DNA of 64,000 nucleotides from positions 1 to 64,000 of the forward strand of contig JAJJLU010003484.1 in assembly GCA_023807065.1 (NCBI GenBank), given 5' to 3'. How positions within the stretch are numbered: the first letter of the stretch is position 1; every line of letters starts with the position of its first letter. Below the pieces are notes generated by a model. That model did no database searches and was not told the origin of the DNA. It saw only the letters and a program-made list of their open reading frames with translations. Positions 8,777 to 19,002 of this stretch are shown in pieces. A program made the translations under genes and the position numbers. This stretch comes from Isotricha intestinalis. Taxonomy: Eukaryota; Ciliophora; Litostomatea; Vestibuliferida; Isotrichidae.

Positions 8777-11143
8777 ATGAAAGGAAAAAATTATAAAAAT
8801 TCAAAGCAATTAAATCAAGAAGAACAAGCATTATTAAATATATATTTAATTGAATATAACGACATGTTCCAAAATATATATATTCAAACCCCCAAAGAAT
8901 TCATTAAAAATATAATTAAAAGAGTAGAATTAACTTTAAAAAAGCAATTTAACGATATTCCTGAAAAAATAAGAACAAAAGTAGAAGATTATTTTTCAGA
9001 AAATATATATGCAAAAGATTATAAATTAGCATCAATGGCAATTAAAATTGTTCAAAAAAGATTAAATGAACCTAATCATCAACCAAATATTTTTAATGGA
9101 AAAATAATTAATCATTGTAATAATGATAAAAAAAACAATAATTATATTCATTCTTGCGGTGAAGTATTTTATACTTTTAAATACAAATTAAATAATTATA
9201 ATAATAATGAAAATAATAATACAGAATTAAATGATATATTTTTAATTTGTATTAAATGTGAAGTAATATATAAAAGTAACTTAGTTAAATTTCACTGTAA
9301 TTTAAAAAAAATAGATTTTTATTCTAAAATTTTAGCAGACGATAAAAATAACAATTGTCTCCCTTTTGCAACATGGAAAAAATATCATTGTAATGCAATA
9401 ATAAATGATACAATGAAATGTAAAAATTGCAATGAAAATTTATATTATAATAAAGAAGAAAATAAATTAATTTGTTTAAAATGTAAATTATCATTAGATC
9501 CAAAATCAATAAAATGGAATTGTTTAATATGTAAAAAAGAATTTACATCAGATGTAAAAGAATATAATAATTTAGAATTTAAAAATATGAAAATTTGTGT
9601 GAAAGATACTTTATTAAATAAAATAAAAGCCAAACCAGATAAATTACTTTGTGGTTGTAATGAAGATATAAAATATTTAAAATTTTATCATAAAAATTCT
9701 TGTAAAGGTGATATTTATATTGGAGAAATGAACAAACAAAAAATAATTGTTTGTGCAAAATGTGACTCAATAGGTTTATATAAAACTTATTCTTGGACTT
9801 GTCCTTTATGTCAAAAAAGTTTTAAAATAAATGATAATTTTTTATGTACAGAACCATCAAAAGAATTAAAATTTAGAAGTAAACATGGAGATTATAATAT
9901 AAAGAAATTTGAAAGACCAGAAACATCAAATAATATAATTAATAATAATATTTTATCTTCAAAAAAAATTATTAAAAGAATACCAACAGAAGGTAAATTT
10001 ATTAGAAAAAATATGTCAAAAAGTCCAATTTCAAATAATAATATAAATAGAGGAATGATAAGTAGAAGATTATCAAATATTGATCATAATGTAATTAAAA
10101 GAATGAAAAGTGAAATAGAAAAATTATCAGATAGAGAATATAATAGTAATAATAAAGAAATGAATTCTAATTTAAAAGTAAAATATAAAAATTCAGTATC
10201 AACAAATGATTCAGATAAATCTTCTAATTCAAATAATGAAGAAATTAAAAAATTAAAGTTTAATAATATTGAACAGGAATTTGTTAAAATTAAAAATTTT
10301 AATGTAGATGATTATTTAGTAAAAAATCAAATCGGTGAAGGTTCCTTTGGAAAAATATTTTTAGTAGAATCAAAAGATCATAAATTATATGCATTAAAAA
10401 AAATAATAGCAGTAACTCAAAAAGATATTGAAAGTTTACAACATGAATATTCAATTTTATTAGAATTAAATAAATGTAATAATAAAATTAATTTAGTAGA
10501 AATTTATGGTATTCAATCAAAAAAATTAGATTCAACAACATACGTTTTATATGTTTTAATGGATTTAGCATCAACAGATTGGGAAAAAGAAGTTTTAAAA
10601 AGGCAAAAAAAAAAAATGTATTATAGTGAATATGAATTAATTAAAATTATAAAAGATTTAGTAAGAACATTTTCATATTTACAAAAAAGAAATATATCAC
10701 ATAGAGACATTAAACCTCAAAATATATTAATATTTAATGGTGGAGAATATAAATTAGCTGATTTTGGAGAAGCAAAAGAATTATTAAATAATTATAATAA
10801 TACTAATAAACAAACTTTGAGAGGAACTGAATTATATATGTCACCTATTTTATTTCAAGCTTTGAGAAGTAAAACTTTTTTAAAATATATTAATCATAAT
10901 TCTTATAAAAGTGATGTTTTTAGTTTTGGTTTATGTTGTTTATTTGCTTCTACTTTATCTTTTCAATCTTTATATGATATTAGAGAATTAAAAAATAATT
11001 TTTTAATTAGAGAAGTTGTAGAAATATATTTAAAAAAAAGATATTCTAATAAAATTATTGATATTATTTGTTTAATGCTTGAAATTGATGAAAAATTAAG
11101 ATGTGATTTTATTGATTTGGAACAAATTATTGAAAATATTTAA
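8777..11143 (+). CDS. Protein kinase with N-terminal zinc-ribbon region
   Basis: 788 residues. An N-terminal helical part (about 20-95) precedes a Cys-rich region (about 115-360). That region carries at least six CxxC/CxC pairs (CIKC, CKNC, CLKC, CLIC, CGC, CAKC, CPLC) spaced like tandem zinc ribbons. A Ser/Asn/Lys-rich linker follows. The kinase domain is at about 512-785: glycine loop GEGSFGKIF, Lys in YALKKI, SHRDIKPQNIL, LADFGEAK and ELYMSPILF. All catalytic residues are present, so it should be active. The substrate is unknown. The zinc region might recruit a partner or act as a RING-like module, but I see no canonical RING spacing. Confidence 0.85.
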   Translation: MKGKNYKNSKQLNQEEQALLNIYLIEYNDMFQNIYIQTPKEFIKNIIKRVELTLKKQFNDIPEKIRTKVEDYFSENIYAKDYKLASMAIKIVQKRLNEPNHQPNIFNGKIINHCNNDKKNNNYIHSCGEVFYTFKYKLNNYNNNENNNTELNDIFLICIKCEVIYKSNLVKFHCNLKKIDFYSKILADDKNNNCLPFATWKKYHCNAIINDTMKCKNCNENLYYNKEENKLICLKCKLSLDPKSIKWNCLICKKEFTSDVKEYNNLEFKNMKICVKDTLLNKIKAKPDKLLCGCNEDIKYLKFYHKNSCKGDIYIGEMNKQKIIVCAKCDSIGLYKTYSWTCPLCQKSFKINDNFLCTEPSKELKFRSKHGDYNIKKFERPETSNNIINNNILSSKKIIKRIPTEGKFIRKNMSKSPISNNNINRGMISRRLSNIDHNVIKRMKSEIEKLSDREYNSNNKEMNSNLKVKYKNSVSTNDSDKSSNSNNEEIKKLKFNNIEQEFVKIKNFNVDDYLVKNQIGEGSFGKIFLVESKDHKLYALKKIIAVTQKDIESLQHEYSILLELNKCNNKINLVEIYGIQSKKLDSTTYVLYVLMDLASTDWEKEVLKRQKKKMYYSEYELIKIIKDLVRTFSYLQKRNISHRDIKPQNILIFNGGEYKLADFGEAKELLNNYNNTNKQTLRGTELYMSPILFQALRSKTFLKYINHNSYKSDVFSFGLCCLFASTLSFQSLYDIRELKNNFLIREVVEIYLKKRYSNKIIDIICLMLEIDEKLRCDFIDLEQIIENI

Positions 11144-11248
11144 AGATATTTTATATTTTTTTAAAGTTTATTTTATTTTTTTTAATATTATTTTTGTATA
11201 TAAATTAACAAATATTTTTGTAAAATCTTTTAATTTTTTTTAAATATT

Positions 11249-11623
11249 ATGAGTGATTATTTTAATAATTTTCAAAAAGGAAAATATAAAAATACTTTTA
11301 ATAATAAAAGAAATAATTCTCAATTAGATTTTAATAATTTATCAATAAATATAAAAATTGAAAAGAATTATTATAATTTTCTAACATTTTTTCTTGGAGG
11401 ACTTGGTATAATATTTATTTCTATAATATTACTTCCAAAAATGATTTCAAATATTAAATTATTTATATTAACTTTCTCATTGGGAAGTTTAATAATATTA
11501 TTCAGTTTTATTTTTTATTATGGACCAAAAGAATACTTTTTAACAATAAGAAAAAAACAATTTATAATTGTATATATAATAATAATATCAATATTAATTG
11601 GATTTTACATAAAATTTAATTGA
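11249..11623 (+). CDS. SFT2/GOT1-type vesicle-transport membrane protein
   Basis: 124 residues with four predicted membrane helices after a 45-residue Asn/Lys-rich N-terminus. The family-like signature FSLGSLIILFSFIFYYGP sits between TM2 and TM3, followed by a basic loop (TIRKKQ) and the last TM. SFT2 proteins act in retrograde traffic to the Golgi. It is slightly shorter than typical members. The stop is TGA. Confidence 0.7.
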   Translation: MSDYFNNFQKGKYKNTFNNKRNNSQLDFNNLSINIKIEKNYYNFLTFFLGGLGIIFISIILLPKMISNIKLFILTFSLGSLIILFSFIFYYGPKEYFLTIRKKQFIIVYIIIISILIGFYIKFN

Positions 11624-11775
11624 AAAATAATATTAAAGCGAATAATAAATAAAAAAGAAAGAAAAATTTCCTATTAACATTTTTTTTACAAAACTCTTTT
11701 TTTAAATATAATAAAATCTTTATATAAAAAATTGAAAATTAAGTATAAATACAAAGAATAAAAAAATACATAATT

Positions 11776-12189
11776 TTAATAAAGAAAGCATGATTCACAA
11801 CATACTCTTTCATTACAAGGATATATTTCTTTTTCATAATTATTTAATTTATTAAATGTTTTATAACTTTCAACTTTAATTATTTCTACAATTCCTTCTC
11901 CACCATTTTCATAATTTTTTTCTATTTTTTCATCTTCATTTACATTCAAAAAAATTGGATTATCAATAAAACTAATTTTATGTTTTCCTCCTTTTTTAAT
12001 ATCATTTCCAAAAATATCTTTTCTTACATTATCTCCTTTTTCTAAAATAATTAATTGATGAGCTTCATTTTTAGTTTTTTTATCTTTATCTATTAATGTT
12101 ATATTTCTATGCTGTTTTCTAATTGAAATATCTTCTGTTGCTGATGAAATATCTGTTACTCCTGTTTTAAAATTTTGATTTGATGACAT
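11776..12189 (-). CDS. CaaX-box protein, paralogue of the 12.7 kb gene
   Basis: 137 residues. A basic, Ser/Thr-rich N-terminus leads to a conserved core (DIFGNDIKKGGKHKISFID, then IVEIIKVES at about 105-113). The C-terminus is CCESCFLY. The final four residues form a CaaX box with extra Cys just upstream, so prenylation plus palmitoylation is predicted. The neighbouring gene at 12679-13077 shares the core and the tail, so this is a tandem duplicate pair. No known domain recognised. Confidence 0.8.
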   Translation of the reverse strand: MSSNQNFKTGVTDISSATEDISIRKQHRNITLIDKDKKTKNEAHQLIILEKGDNVRKDIFGNDIKKGGKHKISFIDNPIFLNVNEDEKIEKNYENGGEGIVEIIKVESYKTFNKLNNYEKEIYPCNERVCCESCFLY

Positions 12190-12678
12190 TTATTTATTTT
12201 ATCACAATAATTAATGTTATATTTATTCATTAATTTGTTTCTTTTTTTTTATATATATTTGAAAAAGGTTTAACAAAAATTTTTATCTAATTAAATTTAA
12301 AAAAAAGATAAAAATGTTAGAATTGTAATTAATATTTATAAATATTTATAACTCATCTTTTTTTTTTGGAATTTTTTTTAATAATTAAATTAAAATTATA
12401 ATATTTTGATTAATTTTAAATTTAAATTTTATCTAAATGTTTAATTACATAAAATTAATTCTATCTTTTTTTTACAAAGAGCAACAAATAATTTTTTAAC
12501 CCAAAAATAAAATAGATTTCGATTATATCTCAAAATTGAATTTATATAAATGACACTCACTCTCATTTGATAAATTCTAAATTTATTAATCAAATAATTT
12601 GAAAATAATAAAAAATAATACTCTATTTATATATAAGGAAATAATATATGTAAAAAAAACAATGAATTAAACTGACTA
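12190..12678. other. Intergenic spacer between the tandem CaaX genes
   Basis: 489 bases of AT-rich DNA. I see no ORF with coding character, no intron-like junctions and no repeats. Confidence 0.6.
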
Positions 12679-13077
12679 TTAAAAAATAAAACAAGTAGAA
12701 CAACGACAAAATTCTTTTTTGTCTTTTCCTTCTTTATTTACATAATTATTATTATTAGATTCAACTAGAATAACTTCAGCTATTTTTTCAGAAGAAATTT
12801 GATCAATAAAACTAACTCTAAAATTTTTATTTCCCTTTTTATTTATTTCATTTCCATAAGCATCAACTCTTATATTATCAAAATTTTCTTTAATTATTTT
12901 CATTTCAGAAGAAAAAATAGAAGGTCTTGATCTTCTACAATTTGAATTTTTTGTACTTGTAATTTCTAAAGAAGAAGACATTTTTGAACTTCTTCTTCTT
13001 TCCTCATCTAATAATACTAATGGTTTAGGATTTAATATATTTTCAATTTTAAATGTCACGTTTTTTGAAGAAGACAT
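12679..13077 (-). CDS. CaaX-box protein, paralogue of the 11.8 kb gene
   Basis: 132 residues. A basic Ser/Arg-rich N-terminus is followed by the shared core (NIRVDAYGNEINKKGNK, FRVSFIDQ, IAEVILVES) and a C-terminus CRCSTCFIF. The last four residues form a CaaX box and two further Cys sit just upstream, a pattern suited to prenylation plus palmitoylation. Core and tail match the 11776-12189 product, while the N-termini have diverged. Function unknown; membrane attachment is the clearest prediction. Confidence 0.8.
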   Translation of the reverse strand: MSSSKNVTFKIENILNPKPLVLLDEERRRSSKMSSSLEITSTKNSNCRRSRPSIFSSEMKIIKENFDNIRVDAYGNEINKKGNKNFRVSFIDQISSEKIAEVILVESNNNNYVNKEGKDKKEFCRCSTCFIF

Positions 13078-13252
13078 TTTTGATGGATTTGTATTATTTT
13101 TTATTTAAAGTTCTTATTTTAATTTTTATTAAAATAATATGTATAATTATTTAATCAGAAAATGAAGTTCAATTTACTATCTTATTTTTATTTTAAAATA
13201 CATCTTTTTATAAATTTAATTAATTTTTGTTAAAAAAATCATTTATAATTTA

Positions 13253-14170
13253 ATGGAAAATAATTCAGAAAATTCAATAAACAAAATTGAATTAGAATTA
13301 ACAAAATTATATGATTATTTCCATAATGATAATTCAAAATGTAAAGCTCATCAAAGTAATTCAATATATTTTTGTTCAGAAGTATCATGTAGTTTAGGAT
13401 ATATATGTTCAGAATGTTTAATTGAAAATTCAGTTCATTTTTCTCAACATTTACATTATTTAGTTCCTATTGATGAAAAAAGAAAATTCTTTAAATATTT
13501 AAAATTCCCAATTGATAATATTATCAAAGATCTTTCAATACAAACAAAAAAAAAAGTAGATTTAAATTGTTTTTATGATAGATTAAAAGAAAGAATAATA
13601 AATTTAATAGATAAACACAAAGAGGAAAATTTAAATGAAGTTCAAGAAAAATTAAATGAAATAAATAATGATTCTGAAGATGAAAATCCAAATGAAATAT
13701 TTGAATCAGAAATAACATCATTCATAAATAAAAATAATAAACATGATATACAAACTTTGATGAAGAATTTAGAAGTAAATATAAAAAAAATAAATGACAG
13801 AAATAGAAAAGCATCATATGAATTTGATAGACAATTAGATAATCAAATAAATGAAATTATTGATACAAATATAATAGAATTTTATAATTTAGGAGAACCA
13901 AAACAAAATAATAATACAATACAAAAATATCAATTAAATTTTGATTTTACAGATATTGATAATGGAAATGGACAAAGTAGAAAAAAATTACCTACAATTG
14001 AAGAAGAAGAATCTGTTGATGATAGTAAATCTTCTATTAATCCTAATATTATTAAATTAAAAGAAGTTTTAGAAACTGATAATCAAAATGATAATAATGA
14101 AGACAAATCTAAAATTAAAAGTAGATTAGAAATTCTAAAAGAAAAAATCAATAAATTAACTTTGAAATAA
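13253..14170 (+). CDS. B-box zinc-finger coiled-coil protein
   Basis: 305 residues. A B-box-type zinc finger lies at about 26-70 (CKAHQSNSIYFCSEVSC, CSECLIENSVHFSQHLHYLVP) with the Cys/His spacing expected for two zinc ions. It is followed by acidic coiled-coil segments to the end. There is no RING domain before it, so it is not a complete TRIM ligase; it is more likely a scaffold. Ciliate genomes have many such B-box-plus-coil proteins. Confidence 0.8.
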   Translation: MENNSENSINKIELELTKLYDYFHNDNSKCKAHQSNSIYFCSEVSCSLGYICSECLIENSVHFSQHLHYLVPIDEKRKFFKYLKFPIDNIIKDLSIQTKKKVDLNCFYDRLKERIINLIDKHKEENLNEVQEKLNEINNDSEDENPNEIFESEITSFINKNNKHDIQTLMKNLEVNIKKINDRNRKASYEFDRQLDNQINEIIDTNIIEFYNLGEPKQNNNTIQKYQLNFDFTDIDNGNGQSRKKLPTIEEEESVDDSKSSINPNIIKLKEVLETDNQNDNNEDKSKIKSRLEILKEKINKLTLK

Positions 14171-14369
14171 AATAAATATTTATTGTTTTAAAGATTTTTT
14201 TATTTTTTAATTTTGAATAATTTTTCATATTATTCTGAAATTAAAATTAATTTCCTTTTAAAACAAATTTAAATCCATCATTCATTAATAAATCAAAAAT
14301 AAAGTTAATGATTTCTAATTTTTTTCCTTTTAAAATTTCAAATAATTATTTAAATAAATTATATTCAAG

Positions 14370-15187
14370 ATGGGAATTGTCTCTTCAAAAAAGAAAAATT
14401 TCTAGCAAAAGAAATGCTAAATGAAAATGATGAAGAATCATTAAATGAATTAGAAAAAGAATATAATTAAATAAAGAGAATATTAATGAAATTACTGATA
14501 ATAAGGAAAATATTAATTATCCAAACAAATTAAGTGAATATAGTAAAAATGAAAATATTCAAAATTATTTATAAATACTTTTGAAAAAAGTAAAAAAGAA
14601 CATGTTAAAACAATTGTGTACTTATCATAAGATATTTAATATAAATTTAGATAATATTGAAGATTGTTTATGTTTTTTATATGCTTATTCAATTCATAAA
14701 TCAAATATTAAAAATAAAAAAATGAGTAAGAATATTGATGATTGTTTTATTGAATGAAAAAATAATTTAAATAATTTAAATAAATTAAAGAATATAAAAG
14801 ATAATACTTAGAAAAAGATTTATATAATATAATTAATAGTAATGAATTTATCAAAATTTAGAAAATATTTCTACTGATGATAATTCATTTGATAATGATA
14901 CAAATTTTAAAACAAATTTAACAAGAAATAATTTAATATAAATAATGATAATTATTCATCGACTTTTTCAAGAAAAAGTTCAAGAAGTAAAAATTGAAAA
15001 AAGTATAAAAGAAATATTATTAGAATCTCAAATAATTATCGATGAAATTACTTTTTTACCTTACAATTTTATTTTAAAAATTAATATATACGATTTGGTA
15101 GCTATTTCCTGTTTTTTAAAAGAAAAAAAAAGTAATTGCAAAGGACAATGTATCTTTTTTAATTCAATTTTTTTTGTTTTTCAATGA
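14370..15187 (+). pseudogene. Decayed gene with N-terminal MGIVSS, several frame breaks
   Basis: A frame opens at ATG 14370 (MGIVSSKKK, a myristoylation-like start) and breaks at an A-run within 12 codons. Coding-like stretches then continue in all three frames: one ending KEYN near 14470, one with NKENINEITDNKEN, one with NLDNIEDCLCFLYAYSIHK at about 14650-14700, and a last open stretch at 14945-15187 (IEKSIKEILLESQIIIDE). At least five shifts plus internal TAA, TGA and TAG would be needed to join them. No intron set with GT-AG ends resolves them. I read this as an Asn-rich pseudogene whose identity is lost. Confidence 0.6.
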
Positions 15188-15313
15188 GAATAATTTTTAA
15201 ATTTTTAAGCGTGATTTTTTTATTGGAATTTTAATTAGTTGTTGTTCCTTCTAATAATTTTTTAATAATAGATTTATTTTACTAACTTTTTATTAATATT
15301 ACATTTTATATAT

Positions 15314-17410
15314 TTAAACCTTTTTATTTATTCTAACAATTTTCATAACTTTAGGTCCATCTTGATTAACATTATTTTCATCTTCAAAATAAATTTCTTC
15401 AGTTTTATTTAAAGGAGGTAAATTTTTTCTATTTTTTTCTCTAGAATTAACATTATAAGTAGTTTGATAAGGTTTAATGTTTCTAAAAGGTTCTGTTTCA
15501 CTTTCAGTATCATTATTAACAATAGCATTACTACTAGTAAGAATATGATTACCATCATCAATGAATTTTTCTTTTTTATTTTCTTTATGAATATTAACTA
15601 AATTTAAAATTCTACTAAATCCATTTCCAACTCTATTAGTTTGATTAAAATGTTCATATTCTTGAATTTTATTATGATTAAATTCATTATTATCTTTTAA
15701 TTCTCCAATATAAGCATCACAAGAAGCACAATGATAAGGACCAAAAGGTCTTTTTGCAAGTAACCAATTATCTCCTTGTTCCATTTTATTATATAATTCA
15801 ATTATATTTTTAACTTGAAGATCTAATTTCTTGAAATTTTTATTCACTTCTATTCTATTTGCATATGTCTTTCCACTTCTATCTCTTAATTCATCTATTA
15901 AATTCACTAAATAATCTTCTAAATTTTTTAAAGAATCTTCTTCTGCTTTATTCTTCATTGATTCAGTTAAATCATCATAATTATGTTTTTGACTCTCAAT
16001 ATCTCTTTTTATTCTTTGAATTGTTTTTTCTAATTCTTTCTTATAATCATCATAAACTCCTTTTTTTAAATAACTTTCTAATCGAGAATTTAAAACTGGA
16101 ATTGTAACTATATTTTCACCTTCTAATAAAAGATTATTTTTCATTGAATATTGAGTAATAAATAATTGCTCTATTGATTTACTATGTTTATTACTTTCAT
16201 CTTTTATTTTTTTTATTTCTTCGGAATGAATATCTTGATTTTCTTTTAAAGTTTCTAAAATATTTTCTAATGAAGAAACATGTTCACTAATGTCATAAAT
16301 TTCTTGTTGAGAAGGTTTTGAATTTAAAGAATTTTTCATATCTTCTATATCTTTTTTTATTTCTTCAAATTTTTTTATTGTTATATAATCATTCAATTTT
16401 AATTCTAAAGATTGATATTTTTTTAATATACTATCTTTAAATTTCTTAAATTCTTTTGTTTCTATTGTTTTTTTTTCTTCTTCTTGTTTTTGATTTATTA
16501 TTGACATTTCTTTCTCTGTAAAATCTTCTTTTATTAAATTATCATTTAATTCTGATAAATTTTTTAATTCTTTTCTTATTATTTCTATGTCTTCATTATG
16601 TCTTTGAATTAAATTATTTATTGCATCTTGTAATTTTTGAAATTTATCTAAAGAATCTTTTTTATTTTCTTCAATGGACGAATTAATATTTTCTATTTTT
16701 TCTTTTAAGTTAGTTAAATTTTTCGAAGTTTGATTAGATAAATTTAATGCATTGGAAGTATCATTTTTTATTTTATAAATATCAGATTCATTTTTTTTAA
16801 ATCTTTCATCTTGTAAAGATAATTTTTTCATTAATTTATTATCTAAATTTTGAATCAATCCAGTTACCATATCAACATTTCCTCCATTTTCATTACTAGT
16901 ATTTTTAAATATATCATAAATATTAAAATCAGAAACTTTAACTTTTATTTGATCTAAATCTTCTAATATTAATTTTATTTTTTCTTCCATTTCATTATTT
17001 TTATCTGCTATATTTTTTATTCCATATTGATACTCATCTAAAATTTCTGTTAATGTTTTTCCTTTATCTTCTGGAAATTTTGGTATAAAAGTATTTAATT
17101 GAGACAATTTCTTTTCTAAATCTTTTATTCTTTCATTGTCACCTAAATTTAAATTTGCTAATCCTATTTTTTTTTCTTCTTTTTTTTCTACTTCTTCTTC
17201 TGGATTTATTCCATTGTTCTTTAATGCTATATTTATATTATTTATAAATAATGAATTTTGGTTTTCTTTCTTTTCTAATGAATTTAATTTGTCTATTATC
17301 ATTTTTTGGTTTTTGGAAAATGAACCAAGTAAAGATTTTAATCCTTCAAAATTATATGATAAAGAAAATAAAACATTTGGATCAAAATTTATTGCATCAA
17401 AATTTGACAT
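15314..17410 (-). CDS. Long coiled-coil protein, QRICH2/DUF4795-like
   Basis: 698 residues, almost entirely coiled coil from about 15 to 550, rich in Lys/Glu/Leu heptads. Near 555-575 comes WLLAKRPFGPYHCASCDAY, resembling the conserved Cys-bearing segment after the coil in the DUF4795 family (QRICH2, C16orf96), which is linked to sperm and flagellar structures. The C-terminal 120 residues are disordered and include RNLPPLNKTEE. Family placement rests on that motif and the overall layout, not on a search. A structural ciliary role is inferred. Confidence 0.65.
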   Translation of the reverse strand: MSNFDAINFDPNVLFSLSYNFEGLKSLLGSFSKNQKMIIDKLNSLEKKENQNSLFINNINIALKNNGINPEEEVEKKEEKKIGLANLNLGDNERIKDLEKKLSQLNTFIPKFPEDKGKTLTEILDEYQYGIKNIADKNNEMEEKIKLILEDLDQIKVKVSDFNIYDIFKNTSNENGGNVDMVTGLIQNLDNKLMKKLSLQDERFKKNESDIYKIKNDTSNALNLSNQTSKNLTNLKEKIENINSSIEENKKDSLDKFQKLQDAINNLIQRHNEDIEIIRKELKNLSELNDNLIKEDFTEKEMSIINQKQEEEKKTIETKEFKKFKDSILKKYQSLELKLNDYITIKKFEEIKKDIEDMKNSLNSKPSQQEIYDISEHVSSLENILETLKENQDIHSEEIKKIKDESNKHSKSIEQLFITQYSMKNNLLLEGENIVTIPVLNSRLESYLKKGVYDDYKKELEKTIQRIKRDIESQKHNYDDLTESMKNKAEEDSLKNLEDYLVNLIDELRDRSGKTYANRIEVNKNFKKLDLQVKNIIELYNKMEQGDNWLLAKRPFGPYHCASCDAYIGELKDNNEFNHNKIQEYEHFNQTNRVGNGFSRILNLVNIHKENKKEKFIDDGNHILTSSNAIVNNDTESETEPFRNIKPYQTTYNVNSREKNRKNLPPLNKTEEIYFEDENNVNQDGPKVMKIVRINKKV

Positions 17411-17639
17411 TTTTTAATTTTATAATTAGAGGTTATTTTATTTAATATTTAATTTTAATAAAATTTTCATGACTTAGATTTTTAAATTTTAATTAATATT
17501 CAAAAGCTAATTCTAATATCTAAAAATTTATATTTAATAGATATAAATCAATAAAAATATATATACTAATATCAAAAAAAAAATTCTTCAATAAAAGAAG
17601 TTTATCTTTTAATAATATGAAAAACATTTTCCTAACTTT

Positions 17640-18584
17640 TCAATCACATAAAACTCCATAATTATTATTATTATCAATATTAATTTTTAATTTATAATTA
17701 GGATTTTCATTTTCATTTTTTCCTTTAATTTCTTTTTTTTCAATAATTGACTTACTTTTATTACAAAAAATATTATAAAAAGTATTATAAGAAAAATTAA
17801 ATTGTTCAATATATAAATTTAAATGAAATTTATTATATAATTCATTTCTATTAGGAATTAAACCTAATCTTTTTCTTATAATTTGAATTACTCCAAAAGC
17901 AATTTGAATTGGAGTCATAATTAAAGTTATATTATTTTCTACTAATTTATTAATATAAACAATACTCATATGATAAATTGAATATATTTTATTTTTTTTC
18001 AGAAATAAATTTTCTTCGTCTTCAAAAATTATTTCTTGGTTTGTAAGTAAAAACGTCAAAATATCATATGAAGTTGTAGTATTTAAATTATAATTTAATA
18101 ATTGAAGAATATATATTTCATCGTTAATAAAATTAGAAGAAATTTTTTTTAAATATTTTTTTTCTAATTCTATTACTTTATAAGTTTTATCTTCTACAAA
18201 TTTAGTAGATAAAATAATACAAAATTTTCCAATGCTTTTTATTTGTAATAAAGCATTTTTATTTTTAATTAAAATTATTGAAATTCTATTTAACAAAGCC
18301 AAAGCTAGATGAAAAGTTTTATCACATAAATTAAATTCTTTTGTGATTCTTTTCATCATTAATATTGTTTTTTTTCTTAAATTAAAAAATTCATCTGTAT
18401 TATTATATAAAATTGAAGTATCAATCATATTAGATAATAAATTTTTTAATATATCATATTGAAAATTAAAGTCATTATTGCTTTTTTTATTTAAAATTTC
18501 ATTTAATTCTTGATTCGAACATTTTAATTGATTATTTGGAAAAGTTGAAATTAAGTGATCATGAAAACAAACAGTTTTATTCAT
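17640..18584 (-). CDS. Cyclin-fold protein
   Basis: 314 residues. The cyclin N-fold spans about 65-175 (MMKRITKEFNLCDKTFHLAL, LLNRISIIL, IGKFCIILSTKF, EKKYLKKISSNFI, ILQLLNYNLNTTTSYDILTF), and a second helical fold continues to about 275 (PIQIAFGVIQIIRKRLGL). The pattern resembles A/B-type or C-type cyclins but lacks a clear MRAILVDW motif. It probably activates a CDK; which one is unknown. Ends in TGA. Confidence 0.7.
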   Translation of the reverse strand: MNKTVCFHDHLISTFPNNQLKCSNQELNEILNKKSNNDFNFQYDILKNLLSNMIDTSILYNNTDEFFNLRKKTILMMKRITKEFNLCDKTFHLALALLNRISIILIKNKNALLQIKSIGKFCIILSTKFVEDKTYKVIELEKKYLKKISSNFINDEIYILQLLNYNLNTTTSYDILTFLLTNQEIIFEDEENLFLKKNKIYSIYHMSIVYINKLVENNITLIMTPIQIAFGVIQIIRKRLGLIPNRNELYNKFHLNLYIEQFNFSYNTFYNIFCNKSKSIIEKKEIKGKNENENPNYKLKINIDNNNNYGVLCD

Positions 18585-18697
18585 TTTTTATTTTATTATT
18601 TAATTTAGTTTTTATTTATTATATATTAGTATTAAAAAGGCAAATCAATTTAAATTAAATTTTTAATTTTTTTTTTCAAATTAATTTAAAAAAAGAA

Positions 18698-18951
18698 ATG
18701 GAAAATAATATTAATTTTAATAATTTACATTGTTTAATTTGTGGTTCTTCTCTTATATTTCAATATTTAAAAGAAAATAAACAAATTTTAGTTTGCTCTA
18801 ATATAAATGTAAATTTGTTTATTTTTTAAATATTTAGTGTACATTTCCATTAGATTCTAAAGATATGAAATATTTTATTTTTGAAAATGATAACATAAAA
18901 GTATTTTATCATAAAATAAAAAAATTAATAAATTCTCATATTTGCATTTAG
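18698..18951 (+). CDS. 74-residue zinc-ribbon protein with one 29-nt intron
   Basis: Exon 1 is 18698-18808, intron 18809-18837 (GTAAAT...ATTTAG) and exon 2 18838-18951, ending in TAG. The spliced 74-residue product has LHCLICGSSL at 11-20 and LVCSNINCTFPLD at 31-43. This gives a Cys pair and a second Cys pair across the splice site. The C..C...CxxxxCxFPLD layout resembles the short zinc motif near the start of USPL1-type proteins. Without splicing the frame stops after the first Cys pairs. It sits between the oppositely oriented cyclin and the 19-kb gene. Confidence 0.65.
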
Positions 18952-19002
18952 AAAAAATAAAAATAAATATATTTTTTATGCTTCACTTAAATAATATTAA
19001 TT

